DNA from: Bosea sp. 685
GTDB lineage: Bacteria > Pseudomonadota > Alphaproteobacteria > Rhizobiales > Beijerinckiaceae
Direction: 5' to 3'
Assembly: GCF_031884435.1 (NCBI RefSeq)
Contig: NZ_CP134779.1
Location: forward strand, 1,054,001-1,118,000
DNA: 64,000 nt
Shown piece by piece: positions 1 to 6,664 of this stretch (position 1 is its first letter; the number at the start of each line of letters is the position of its first letter). Position numbers and translations under genes: made by a program. Below the pieces are notes generated by a model that was not told where the DNA came from, did not search any database, and saw nothing but the letters and a program-made list of their open reading frames with translations.

Positions 1-1
1 G

Positions 2-1003
2 CTGCTGCAGGGAGCGACGACTGTTCTCTACGAGGGCAAGCCGGTCGGCACGCCCGATCCCGGTGCGTTCTGGCGGGCCATCGCCGAGCACAAGGCGGTC
101 GCGCTCTTCACCGCGCCCACCGCCTTCCGGGCGATCCGCAAGGAGGATCCGCAGGCGAAGCATCTTGCCGGCCACGACCTGTCGCATTTCCGGGCGTTGT
201 TCCTGGCCGGCGAGCGTGCCGATCCCGATACGCTGAAATGGGCGGAGGAGATCCTGAAGGTTCCGGTGATCGATCATTGGTGGCAGACCGAGACCGGCTC
301 CTGCATCGTCGGCAACCCGATCGGCCTGGAGTTGCTGCCGATCAAGCATGGATCACCGACCGTGCCGCTGCCGGGTTACGACGTGCAATGCCTCGACGAG
401 GGCGGCCGGCCCGCACCAGCCGGGACGATGGGGGCGATCGTGGTCAAGCTACCGCTGCCGCCCTGCGCGCTGCCAACGCTGTGGCAGGATGACGAGCGCT
501 TCAGGGAAGGCTATCTCGCGGCTTTTCCCGGCTATTACAACACCTCGGATGCCGGCTTCATCGATGCCGACGGCTATGTCTTCATCATGGGCCGCACCGA
601 CGACATCATCAATGTCGCCGGCCACCGGCTCTCGACCGGCGGCATGGAGGAGGTGCTGGCCTCGCATCCAGCCGTGGCGGAATGCGCCGTGGTCGGCATC
701 AAGGATGCGCTCAAGGGCGAGCAGCCCTGCGGCTTCGTCGTGCTGAAATCTGGCGTGACCCAAAGCCCGGCCGAGGTCGAGCGGGAGCTGGTCGCGTTGG
801 TACGCGACAGGATCGGCCCGGTGGCGGCTTTCAAGCTGGCCTTGACCGTCAACCGGTTGCCGAAGACGCGCTCGGGCAAGATCCTGCGCGCCACGATGAA
901 GAAGATCGCCGATGGCGAGGATTACGCCATGCCTGCGACAATCGAGGATGCGGCCGTGCTGGGCGAGATTGGGCTTGCCTTGAAGGGCAGGGGACTGGGG
1001 TAG
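2..1003 (+). CDS. prpE: Propionyl-CoA synthetase, C-terminal part (5' end off window)
   Basis: The reading frame is open from base 2 to a TAG stop and gives 333 residues, about half of a normal 620-640 residue enzyme. The family activates propionate (and other short acids) to acyl-CoA via an acyl-adenylate in the cytoplasm. Visible adenylate-forming motifs are WWQTETG (about residue 93), YYNTSDAG (about 180), GRTDDIINVAGHRLSTG (about 196-212) and the C-terminal RLPKTRSGKILR, whose lysine is the one acetylated in this family. The LPIKHGSPTVPLPGYDV stretch favours PrpE over acetyl-CoA synthetase. The start lies left of the window. The next gene is convergent, so this is the end of its transcript. 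Confidence 0.9.
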   Translation: MLQGATTVLYEGKPVGTPDPGAFWRAIAEHKAVALFTAPTAFRAIRKEDPQAKHLAGHDLSHFRALFLAGERADPDTLKWAEEILKVPVIDHWWQTETGSCIVGNPIGLELLPIKHGSPTVPLPGYDVQCLDEGGRPAPAGTMGAIVVKLPLPPCALPTLWQDDERFREGYLAAFPGYYNTSDAGFIDADGYVFIMGRTDDIINVAGHRLSTGGMEEVLASHPAVAECAVVGIKDALKGEQPCGFVVLKSGVTQSPAEVERELVALVRDRIGPVAAFKLALTVNRLPKTRSGKILRATMKKIADGEDYAMPATIEDAAVLGEIGLALKGRGLG

Positions 1004-1008
1004 GGGCG

Positions 1009-1085
1009 TGTCATTCCGGGTTCTTCGCGGAGTTTATCCTTGGGCCGACCGAAGGTCTGACCCGAGGGCACCCCCCGGGATGACA
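1009..1085. repeat. REP-like palindrome between convergent genes
   Basis: TGTCATTCCGGG at the left pairs with CCCGGGATGACA at the right, with one mismatch, around a GC-rich interior. It fills the short gap between the stops of prpE and the MBL hydrolase gene, so it can also act as a two-way transcription terminator. Similar TCATTCCGG palindromes occur near 16.95 and 58.03 kb. Confidence 0.6.
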
Positions 1086-1086
1086 G

Positions 1087-1974
1087 TCAAAACCCGATCG
1101 TTGCCCCATTCCAGCTCAAGAGCCGCTCCGGCCACTCCAGCCGCATCAGATCCTCGCCGACGACCAGCGCACCGGCATAGCCTGCCGCCCTGATCTCGCG
1201 GGCGAGCGCAGCGGTGTCGGCGGCGGGTGGCACGAGATGGGTCAGCGCCAGCGTTTTTGCGCCCGAGCGCAGCGCCAGCCCCGCCACCACCTCCGGCGTC
1301 ATGTGGTAGCTCTGGACCGAGGCGACGGTCTCGGCGGAACGGACGCCCGCGACGACCGGCATCTGGCTGGCGATGAAGACCTCGCAGACGAGCAGGTCGC
1401 AGCCCTGTGCCGCCTTTTCCAGCGATGGCGTCAACCGCGTATCGCCGGAGAAGACGATGCGGCTATCGCCACGGGAAAAGGAAAGCCCGAAGGCCGGCTC
1501 AACCGGCTTGTGATCGACGAGGAAGGCCTCGATCGCGAGGTCGCCGAGGCCGGAAACGATCCCCTCGCGCAACTCCTCGAAGATGACCTCCAGCCCCGTG
1601 GCGTCAGGGCGTTTCTCGAAGGCAATGCGCAGGGCGCGCTCACGGGCGAAGGCCTCGTATTGCGCGCGCATATTGGCGAGCGCCGGGGTCGGGGCCAGGA
1701 CGCGCCAGGGCCGGTTGCGGCCTTGATGCCAGGAGGAGACGACGAGCTGGTAGAAGTCGACGAGATGGTCGGAATGCTCATGGGTGACGATGAGCAGGTC
1801 GATATCGGCGCCCCGGTGGCTGGCGGCGACAAGGCGCTGGCTGACGCCCGAGCCGCAATCGACCAGTAGTTTGCGCCCCGCCGCCTCGATGAGATGCGAG
1901 GGGCCGGCGCGGCGCAGGCTGACCGGCGGTGCGCCGCTGCCGAGGAAGGTGAAGGCTAGTCTGTGATCCGTCAT
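1087..1974 (-). CDS. MBL-fold metallohydrolase (RNase Z-like)
   Basis: This 295-residue protein has the metallo-beta-lactamase metal-binding signature THEHSDH near residue 65, after LLVDCGSG, then a VDHKP segment, FSGDT near residue 175 and a C-terminal LTHLVPP histidine. The arrangement (short N-terminus, HxHxDH, SGDT) resembles the RNase Z/arylsulfatase-like branch of the superfamily. No long exosite arm of a true tRNA 3' processing enzyme is obvious. No signal peptide is seen, so it is probably cytoplasmic. The ATG at 1974 is the natural start because the frame begins there. Substrate unknown. It follows trcR on the same strand about 200 bp downstream. Confidence 0.8.
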   Translation of the reverse strand: MTDHRLAFTFLGSGAPPVSLRRAGPSHLIEAAGRKLLVDCGSGVSQRLVAASHRGADIDLLIVTHEHSDHLVDFYQLVVSSWHQGRNRPWRVLAPTPALANMRAQYEAFARERALRIAFEKRPDATGLEVIFEELREGIVSGLGDLAIEAFLVDHKPVEPAFGLSFSRGDSRIVFSGDTRLTPSLEKAAQGCDLLVCEVFIASQMPVVAGVRSAETVASVQSYHMTPEVVAGLALRSGAKTLALTHLVPPAADTAALAREIRAAGYAGALVVGEDLMRLEWPERLLSWNGATIGF

Positions 1975-2170
1975 GGCGCGAGGCTGTCAGGCGGTGCGCA
2001 TCTCCGCAAGCCGGCCACGCGGATGCATTCCGTTTCGGCTTGTGTGTTATACAGCTTTACGTTGAATTCAGCGGTGGTCGGCGAACCTCCCGGCGCTGGA
2101 TTGCGCCGTGGGGCTCTTCGTGCGGCCGTCTCCTGAACCCGCCGCCGCCTGGTGCGGGGCAGGAGAGGTC

Positions 2171-2893
2171 TCAGTCTTCCTCGTCGTCCTCGGCCGGGCG
2201 CTTGAGCTGCTTCAGCTTGGAGAAGACCGAATCGACGTCGATGGCCTCTTCTTCCTGGCGCTTCGGCTTGCCCATATCGGCGAAGGTCTGATTGAGCGCG
2301 GGCGCCGGCGCGGTCGTCTCTTCGGCGGGGAGCAGGGTCGAGCCGATTTCGGCGATCGCGGCGGGACGGTCCTTGGCGGCGCGGCCGACCTCGAAGTCGA
2401 GATCGATCTGCGAGCACAGGCCGAGGCTGACGGGATCGATCGGCGACAGGGTCTGGGCGTTCCAGTGGGTGCGGTCGCGAATCTGGGCGATGGTCGACTT
2501 GGTCGTGCCGATCAGGCGGATGACCTGCGCGTCCTTGAGTTCGGGGTGGTTGCGCAGCAGCCAGAGGATCGCATTGGGGCGGTCCTGGCGCTTGGAGACC
2601 GGCGTGTAGCGCGGCCCCTTGGACTTCTTCATCTCCGGCACCTTCACCCTGCGCTCGGCGAGCTTGAGGTGGTGGCTCGGGTTCTTGGCGGCGCGCTCGA
2701 GCTCCTCGCGGGTGAGCTGGCCGGAGGTGATCGGGTCGAGGCCCTTGATGCCGGCGGCGACTTCGCCATCGGCGATGCCGCGCACTTCGAGCGGGTGGAG
2801 TTTGCAGAACTCGGCGATCTGCTCGAAGGTCAGGGACGTGTTCTCGACCAGCCAGACCGCGGTGGCCTTCGGCATCAGCGGGGGATTCGACAC
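2171..2893 (-). CDS. trcR: DUF1013 family, TrcR-like cell-cycle regulator
   Basis: The 240-residue product begins MSNPPLMPKATAVWLVENTS and continues with a helical N-terminal half. A second helix-turn-helix-like segment (NAILWLLRNHPELKDAQVIRLIGTT, about residues 105-130) comes next, followed by an acidic tail ending in EDDEED. This is the DUF1013 family, present in nearly all Alphaproteobacteria and annotated as the cell-cycle transcriptional regulator TrcR. The protein has no membrane segment or signal peptide. It stands alone with its own upstream region. The name rests on recognised family sequence; a direct DNA target cannot be read here. Confidence 0.88.
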   Translation of the reverse strand: MSNPPLMPKATAVWLVENTSLTFEQIAEFCKLHPLEVRGIADGEVAAGIKGLDPITSGQLTREELERAAKNPSHHLKLAERRVKVPEMKKSKGPRYTPVSKRQDRPNAILWLLRNHPELKDAQVIRLIGTTKSTIAQIRDRTHWNAQTLSPIDPVSLGLCSQIDLDFEVGRAAKDRPAAIAEIGSTLLPAEETTAPAPALNQTFADMGKPKRQEEEAIDVDSVFSKLKQLKRPAEDDEED

Positions 2894-3067
2894 GGGACGT
2901 CTCCTGAATCTCGAAAGCCGGTCTCAGACCGGGTCAGCGTCGCGGACAATAGCTCTCATGCGCAGACCGGCCTCTTCGGCCGGCCATCCAAATCATCGAC
3001 GATGAACAGGATGGCGCGGCTTATAGGCAAAGCCGGGGCGGGTGTCCATGAAAAGCGTGAGCCGCCC

Positions 3068-3097
3068 CGTCATTGCTTTGCTGCGCTCGCAATGACG
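3068..3097. repeat. Short REP-like inverted repeat
   Basis: CGTCATTG and CAATGACG flank a 14-base centre rich in GCTGCGCTCG. The form is typical of dispersed alphaproteobacterial REP sequences. It lies just past the stop of the quinone oxidoreductase gene and could end its transcript. Confidence 0.6.
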
Positions 3098-3104
3098 ATG
3101 GGCC

Positions 3105-4103
3105 TCAAACCGTCAGCACGATCTTGCCGATATGGGCATTGCTTTCCATCAGCGCGTGGCCGGCGGCGGCCTCCGTGAGCGGGAAGGTCGCGTGGATCAC
3201 CGGCTTGCAGCGCCCGGCCTCGATCAGCGGCCAGACCTTGGCCTCGAGCTCGGCTGCGATCCCGGCCTTTTCCGCAATGCTGCGCGGCCGCAGCGTCGAG
3301 CCGGTATGGGTCAGGCGCTTCATCATCAGCCTGCGATAGTCGACCTCCGCCTTCGGGCCGTTGAGGAAGGCGATCTGGACGATACGGCCGCTCTCGGCGG
3401 CTGCGTCGTAATTGCGGTTGATATAGTCGCCGCCGACCATGTCGAGGATAAGATCGACGCCGCGCCCGCCGGTTGCCTCCTTGGCCGCCGCGACGAAATC
3501 CTGCTCGCGGTAATTGATCGTATGGTCGGCGCCGAGGTTGCGGCAGGCCTGGCATTTCTCCGTGGAGCCCGCGGTCGCCAGCACCGTTGCGCCAAAGGCC
3601 TTGGCGAGCTGGATCGCGGTGGTGCCGATGCCCGATGTCCCGCCATGGACCATGAAGCTCTCACCGGCCTGCAGGCGGCCGCGCTGGAAGACGTTGGTCC
3701 AGACGGTGAAATAGGTCTCAGGGATGGCGGCCGCCTCGATGAGCGAAAGCCCGGCCGGCACGGGCAGCGCATTGCTCTCATGGACCACGGCATACTCGGC
3801 ATAGCCGCCGCCGGCGACGAGACCGCAGATCATGTCGCCGAGCTTGAAGCGGCTGGCCCCCTCGCCGAGCGCGACGATCGTACCGGCGATCTCGAGGCCG
3901 GGAATATCCGAGGCGCCAGGCGGCGGCGCGTATCCGCCTAGCCGCTGGAGCACGTCAGGACGGTTGATGCCGGCGGCTGCGACCGCGACCAGCACCTCGC
4001 CGCGCCCCGGCTGCGGCAGGGGCCGCTTCTGCGCCTGGAGAACCTCGGGGCCTCCCGGAGCTTCGAAGCCGATCGCGGTCATCGTCTGGGGCAAGGCGGT
4101 CAT
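3105..4103 (-). CDS. NAD(P)H-quinone oxidoreductase, zinc-free MDR family
   Basis: With the start at 4103 (MTALPQTMTAIGFE) the product is 332 residues, normal for PIG3/QOR-type medium-chain dehydrogenase/reductases. It has an N-terminal GroES-like domain with GINRPDVLQR near residue 50, then a Rossmann domain with VHGGTSGIGTTAIQLAKAFGA near residues 145-165. The frame stays open 127 codons upstream, but that part overlaps the divergent DUF1192 gene and reads through a palindromic repeat, so it is not coding. A purine-rich AGGA lies about 12 bases before the chosen ATG; a second in-frame ATG is at 4082. Such enzymes reduce quinones or enones with NADPH. The physiological substrate is not predictable. 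Confidence 0.88.
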   Translation of the reverse strand: MTALPQTMTAIGFEAPGGPEVLQAQKRPLPQPGRGEVLVAVAAAGINRPDVLQRLGGYAPPPGASDIPGLEIAGTIVALGEGASRFKLGDMICGLVAGGGYAEYAVVHESNALPVPAGLSLIEAAAIPETYFTVWTNVFQRGRLQAGESFMVHGGTSGIGTTAIQLAKAFGATVLATAGSTEKCQACRNLGADHTINYREQDFVAAAKEATGGRGVDLILDMVGGDYINRNYDAAAESGRIVQIAFLNGPKAEVDYRRLMMKRLTHTGSTLRPRSIAEKAGIAAELEAKVWPLIEAGRCKPVIHATFPLTEAAAGHALMESNAHIGKIVLTV

Positions 4104-4204
4104 GGCGTTCCGGTCCTGTAGGAAAGAGCTGAGGCGAGGGGTTGTGAGCGACGTGCCGGCCGGCGCGCCAGCCGAAAGTGGAGTTGCTGTCGTGATCTGA
4201 TCTC

Positions 4205-4251
4205 GCATCGGCTTGTCCCGAAAACCGGTTCCCACTTTTCGCAGCCGATGC
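4205..4251. repeat. Dispersed AACCGGTTCCCAC palindrome, short subfamily
   Basis: GCATCGGC at 4205 pairs with GCCGATGC at 4244 and encloses CGAAAACCGGTTCCCACTTTTCG. A near-identical copy in opposite orientation is at 35050-35096, and the same core occurs inside the 125-bp elements at 13824 and 44056. It sits in the divergent gap between the quinone oxidoreductase and DUF1192 genes. Confidence 0.8.
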
Positions 4252-4293
4252 TCTACTCTGCGCCGCCGTCGAGTTGTCGAATGTGAGGCCGCC

Positions 4294-4494
4294 ATGTCGA
4301 TCTTTCCAGAGGATGACCGCCCGAAGCCGAAATCCGTGCACGAGATCGGGCAGGATCTTTCGATGCTGTCGCTGGCCGAGATCGACCTGCGCGTCGAAGC
4401 GCTGAAGGCCGAGATCGCGCGGCTGGCGGAGGCCCGGGCCAAGAAGGATGCTTCGCGCTCGGCGGCCGACGCCTTCTTCCGCAAACCGGATTGA
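4294..4494 (+). CDS. DUF1192 small protein
   Basis: A 66-residue protein starting MSIFPEDDRPKPKSVHEIGQ. It contains LSMLSLAEIDLRVEALKAEIARL, an amphipathic helix that is the hallmark of DUF1192, and ends in FFRKPD. The frame is open further upstream, but that part is the palindromic repeat, so the ATG at 4294 is chosen. Function unknown. The family is confined to Alphaproteobacteria and is often near rcdA, as here (about 290 bp upstream). The heptad-like leucines suggest a short coiled coil or a partner-binding helix. Confidence 0.85.
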   Translation: MSIFPEDDRPKPKSVHEIGQDLSMLSLAEIDLRVEALKAEIARLAEARAKKDASRSAADAFFRKPD

Positions 4495-4517
4495 GCCGGT
4501 CTTCTGCCCTTGCGTCA

Positions 4518-4533
4518 TTAAGGATCTCTTAAC
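4518..4533 (+). promoter_or_regulatory. CtrA box, TTAA-N7-TTAAC
   Basis: TTAAGGATCTCTTAAC matches the full CtrA consensus (TTAA, seven bases, TTAAC) without mismatch. It lies 24 bases after the DUF1192 stop, at the very start of the predicted small RNA and 255 bases before rcdA. The match is seen directly; occupancy by CtrA is inference. Confidence 0.7.
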
Positions 4534-4647
4534 GATTCCAAAGTATGAATCGCATTGTCCAGTTTGTCTGGATGTCGAGTGGCTCCTGCCCACTCTGTTT
4601 GACGCCTCCCTGTTGACCTTCGAGCCGCCCAAGGGCGGCTCTTTTTT
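4531..4647 (+). ncRNA. Predicted small RNA with CUCCU loop and intrinsic terminator
   Basis: Between DUF1192 and rcdA lies a chain of four perfect hairpins on the plus strand. They are CGATTC/GAATCG (4533-4552), TCCAG/CTGGA (4558-4572), GAGTGG/CCACTC (4577-4595) with loop CTCCTGC, and a nine-pair GC-rich hairpin followed by six T (4622-4647). A single-stranded CCTCCC lies at 4605-4610. CUCCU loops and CCUCC stretches are anti-Shine-Dalgarno features of several alphaproteobacterial regulatory RNAs. No open reading frame of note exists. The 5' end is uncertain; a transcript could begin between about 4520 and 4555. I do not recognise it as a named RNA. Confidence 0.55.
4622..4647 (+). terminator. 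Intrinsic terminator
   Basis: GAGCCGCCC, loop AA, GGGCGGCTC, then TTTTTT: a classical rho-independent terminator on the plus strand. It lies 127 bases beyond the DUF1192 stop, further than needed for that gene, and fits as the 3' end of the predicted small RNA. Confidence 0.85.
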
Positions 4648-4669
4648 CAGCTGCATTATCCCGTTAAGG

Positions 4670-4685
4670 TTAACCCAATCTTACC
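4670..4685 (+). promoter_or_regulatory. Near-consensus CtrA site upstream of rcdA
   Basis: TTAACCCAATCTTACC fits TTAA-N7-TTAAC with one mismatch in the right half (TTACC). A further TTAA lies just upstream at 4664. The site is about 100 bases before the rcdA start, beyond the small-RNA terminator, and so would serve rcdA itself. Confidence 0.5.
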
Positions 4686-4787
4686 GCAGCCTTGATCGCG
4701 CTTCGGCGTTATCCTTGCGGTGTTGTCGGCCTGAAGCGTTGCCGCGTCCCTGATGCGAACGCTGTTGTGCCGAAGGGGAACACCGCG

Positions 4788-5318
4788 ATGAACGATGTGC
4801 TGATGCTGGAGCCGCAGGTTGACGCTGGGGCGATCTCCTTTGCTCGCGGTTTCGTCAAATCAGACGCCTTCATGCTGTTGTTCCGCGAGGGCATGGGGCT
4901 GGTCGAGCAGACGGCGTCCTATCTCGATGGCGATGGGCGCGCCGAGTCGGCGGCTTTGCCGCGCGATGTCGCGCTGACCTACGCCACCGAGAGCATGCGC
5001 CTGACGACACGATTGATGCAGATCGCCTCCTGGCTCCTGGTCCAGCGCGCAGTCGCCGAAGGCGAGATGACGGCCGAGCAGGCCCGCGCCGAGAACAACA
5101 AGGTCAGGATGTCCGACGCTGCGGGGCAGCCGGCCCATGACGAAGTGGCTCGCCTGCCGCAGGCGCTGCGCGACCTGATGGCGCATTCGGTCCGCCTGCA
5201 GGAGCGCATCCGCCATCTCGAAGGCCAGATGTCCGGCGCGGGCCTTGCCCGCGAGCAGGCCAATCCGGTGCAGGACCAGCTCGCCAACCTGCAGGCGCGG
5301 CTGGGGCTTGGCCGCTGA
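4788..5318 (+). CDS. rcdA: RcdA-like protease adaptor (DUF1465)
   Basis: The 176-residue product (MNDVLMLEPQVDAGAISFA) is a helical protein of the DUF1465 family, whose Caulobacter member RcdA helps deliver CtrA and other substrates to ClpXP at the cell pole. The middle helices carry ATESMRLTTRLMQIASWLLVQRAV, and the C-terminus is rich in glutamine and arginine. The ATG at 4788 follows GAAGGGGAA at a good distance; the upstream frame has no ribosome-binding site. It has its own upstream region with two CtrA-like sites and is convergent with the next gene. Confidence 0.85.
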   Translation: MNDVLMLEPQVDAGAISFARGFVKSDAFMLLFREGMGLVEQTASYLDGDGRAESAALPRDVALTYATESMRLTTRLMQIASWLLVQRAVAEGEMTAEQARAENNKVRMSDAAGQPAHDEVARLPQALRDLMAHSVRLQERIRHLEGQMSGAGLAREQANPVQDQLANLQARLGLGR

Positions 5319-5359
5319 GCTTATCGAAACCTCTGTAGCGTCGAAGTTTAAGCAGGCGC

Positions 5360-6145
5360 TCAGTGCGCGGCGGTCTGGCGAATGTGTGCCAGTACGCTTG
5401 CCACGCGCTCTGGCTCTACCACGCCGAACAGGGCGTTGTGCCAGGACCAAGGAAGGATCGAGCAGGGTGGAAACCAGCCGCGGCTGGTTTTTGTCATCGT
5501 TTCGAACTCCCGTTCACGCTCCTTGGGTGGAAGAGGCATCCCAACAACCTTACCGAAGAGAGGCGCCATTTCGACAAGCGGTCGGCGTGTGAAATAGACG
5601 CTGCCAACGCCGCTAGGCTCGATGTGGACCTTTAGAAATTCGATCCTGTCCGGCTCTATCGCCAAATCGGAATGGATGCCGAAATTGCCGGTCTTGGCGA
5701 ACGGGTTGAGGCTCAGTCTTGGATAAAGAACGTGGAGCTTCGCGTCCGTCGCGACGTAGATTATTCGGCGCGCTTCCCACAGCACGATGGCTAAGACCAA
5801 AAGGAGGGCAATTAGAGCCATTGCGACTAGCGCTGGCGTGAACCGGATGAAGGCGAGCAAGGTTGTGATACCGATACAGGCGAAGAAATATGAGCCGATC
5901 AGGCGGGCCCTGATGTAAGCGCCGACATGTGGGCGCCCAACCCAGAGAAGTTCTTCACCAGGTGTTGGAAAGTCGAAGCCCAGCGCCTGAGTTGCGTCAC
6001 AGGAGGCCGGCTCGAACACCGAGAAAGGCCCTTCGCGGTTCGATCTTACAGCATTACCGCGCCGAGTCGTCATTGGTACCTGATCGGCCTCTGTTTGCGG
6101 AGAAGGGCACGTTAGCGCCGACTCTGCATCCCTGTCATTGGCCAA
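5360..6145 (-). CDS. Orphan membrane protein, PH-domain-like tail
   Basis: A 261-residue protein I do not recognise. Two adjacent hydrophobic segments lie near residues 82-100 and 104-124 (LIGSYFFACIGITTLLAF and ALVAMALIALLLVLAIVLW), followed by EARRIIYVATDAKLHVLYP, the kind of strand that begins a bacterial PH-like domain after two helices. The base composition is visibly richer in A and T than its neighbours. An alternative start is the ATG at 6073. It is convergent with rcdA and shares a strong two-way terminator with rpmE. Function unknown. Confidence 0.6.
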   Translation of the reverse strand: MANDRDAESALTCPSPQTEADQVPMTTRRGNAVRSNREGPFSVFEPASCDATQALGFDFPTPGEELLWVGRPHVGAYIRARLIGSYFFACIGITTLLAFIRFTPALVAMALIALLLVLAIVLWEARRIIYVATDAKLHVLYPRLSLNPFAKTGNFGIHSDLAIEPDRIEFLKVHIEPSGVGSVYFTRRPLVEMAPLFGKVVGMPLPPKEREREFETMTKTSRGWFPPCSILPWSWHNALFGVVEPERVASVLAHIRQTAAH

Positions 6146-6206
6146 AAGAGGCTCGAACCAGCTTCGAAGCCGAGATCACAGGCGCGACCAATCGCCGCCG
6201 AAACGC

Positions 6207-6239
6207 AAAAAGGCCCGGCCGAATCGGCCGGGCCTTTTT
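6207..6239. terminator. Bidirectional terminator downstream of rpmE
   Basis: AAAAAGGCCCGGCCGA and TCGGCCGGGCCTTTTT form a perfect 16-bp inverted repeat with A and T runs at the two ends, so it can terminate in either direction. It lies 40 bases beyond the rpmE stop. Confidence 0.9.
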
Positions 6240-6278
6240 GATTTAGATCAGGGGCGATCGGAACCGATCGCCGCCAAA

Positions 6279-6512
6279 TCACTTCTTGCCGAGAGCGCCG
6301 AACGCGCCAAAGCGCGAATTGAAGCGCGAAACGCGGCCGCCGCGGTCGAGCATGTGCTGCGTGCCGCCGGTCCAGGCCGGGTGGGTCGTGGGATCGATGT
6401 CGAGATTGAGGGTGTCCCCCTCCTTGCCGAGCGTCGAACGGGTGAAGTATTCCGTGCCATTGGTCATGACGACCTTGATGGTGTGGTAGTCGGGATGGAT
6501 GCCGGTCTTCAT
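6279..6512 (-). CDS. rpmE: 50S ribosomal protein bL31
   Basis: [20 protein letters not shown] followed by [13 protein letters not shown] and a basic C-terminus identifies L31; the length of 77 residues is normal for Alphaproteobacteria. It contains no cysteine, so it is a zinc-free form lacking the CxxC pairs of E. coli RpmE. The frame is open far upstream, but the ATG at 6512 gives the conserved start. It is a single-gene unit, divergent from the ABC exporter gene, ending in the strong hairpin at 6207-6239. Confidence 0.95.
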   Translation of the reverse strand: MKTGIHPDYHTIKVVMTNGTEYFTRSTLGKEGDTLNLDIDPTTHPAWTGGTQHMLDRGGRVSRFNSRFGAFGALGKK

Positions 6513-6664
6513 GGCGAAATCCTCAATCGATAGAAACGGGCCTGCCTCGATCAGCGGGCATGGATAGTCGGCCCGTCGAATAATTTCGTATGAGCCTGTC
6601 TGTGAAGTCGCCAGCGCCATAGCGCAGGCGGGCCGACAGTGCAAGCATGACAGGATAAAGACGC

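Noticed and set aside
2108..3178. Long plus-strand frame opposite trcR
   Set aside because: It is the antisense shadow of trcR, with low-complexity Gly/Arg/Leu composition and no family resemblance.
3904..4484. N-terminal extension of the quinone oxidoreductase to ATG 4484
   Set aside because: The extension would read through the palindromic repeat and overlap DUF1192 on the other strand. The family starts at MTALPQ or MTAIGFE.
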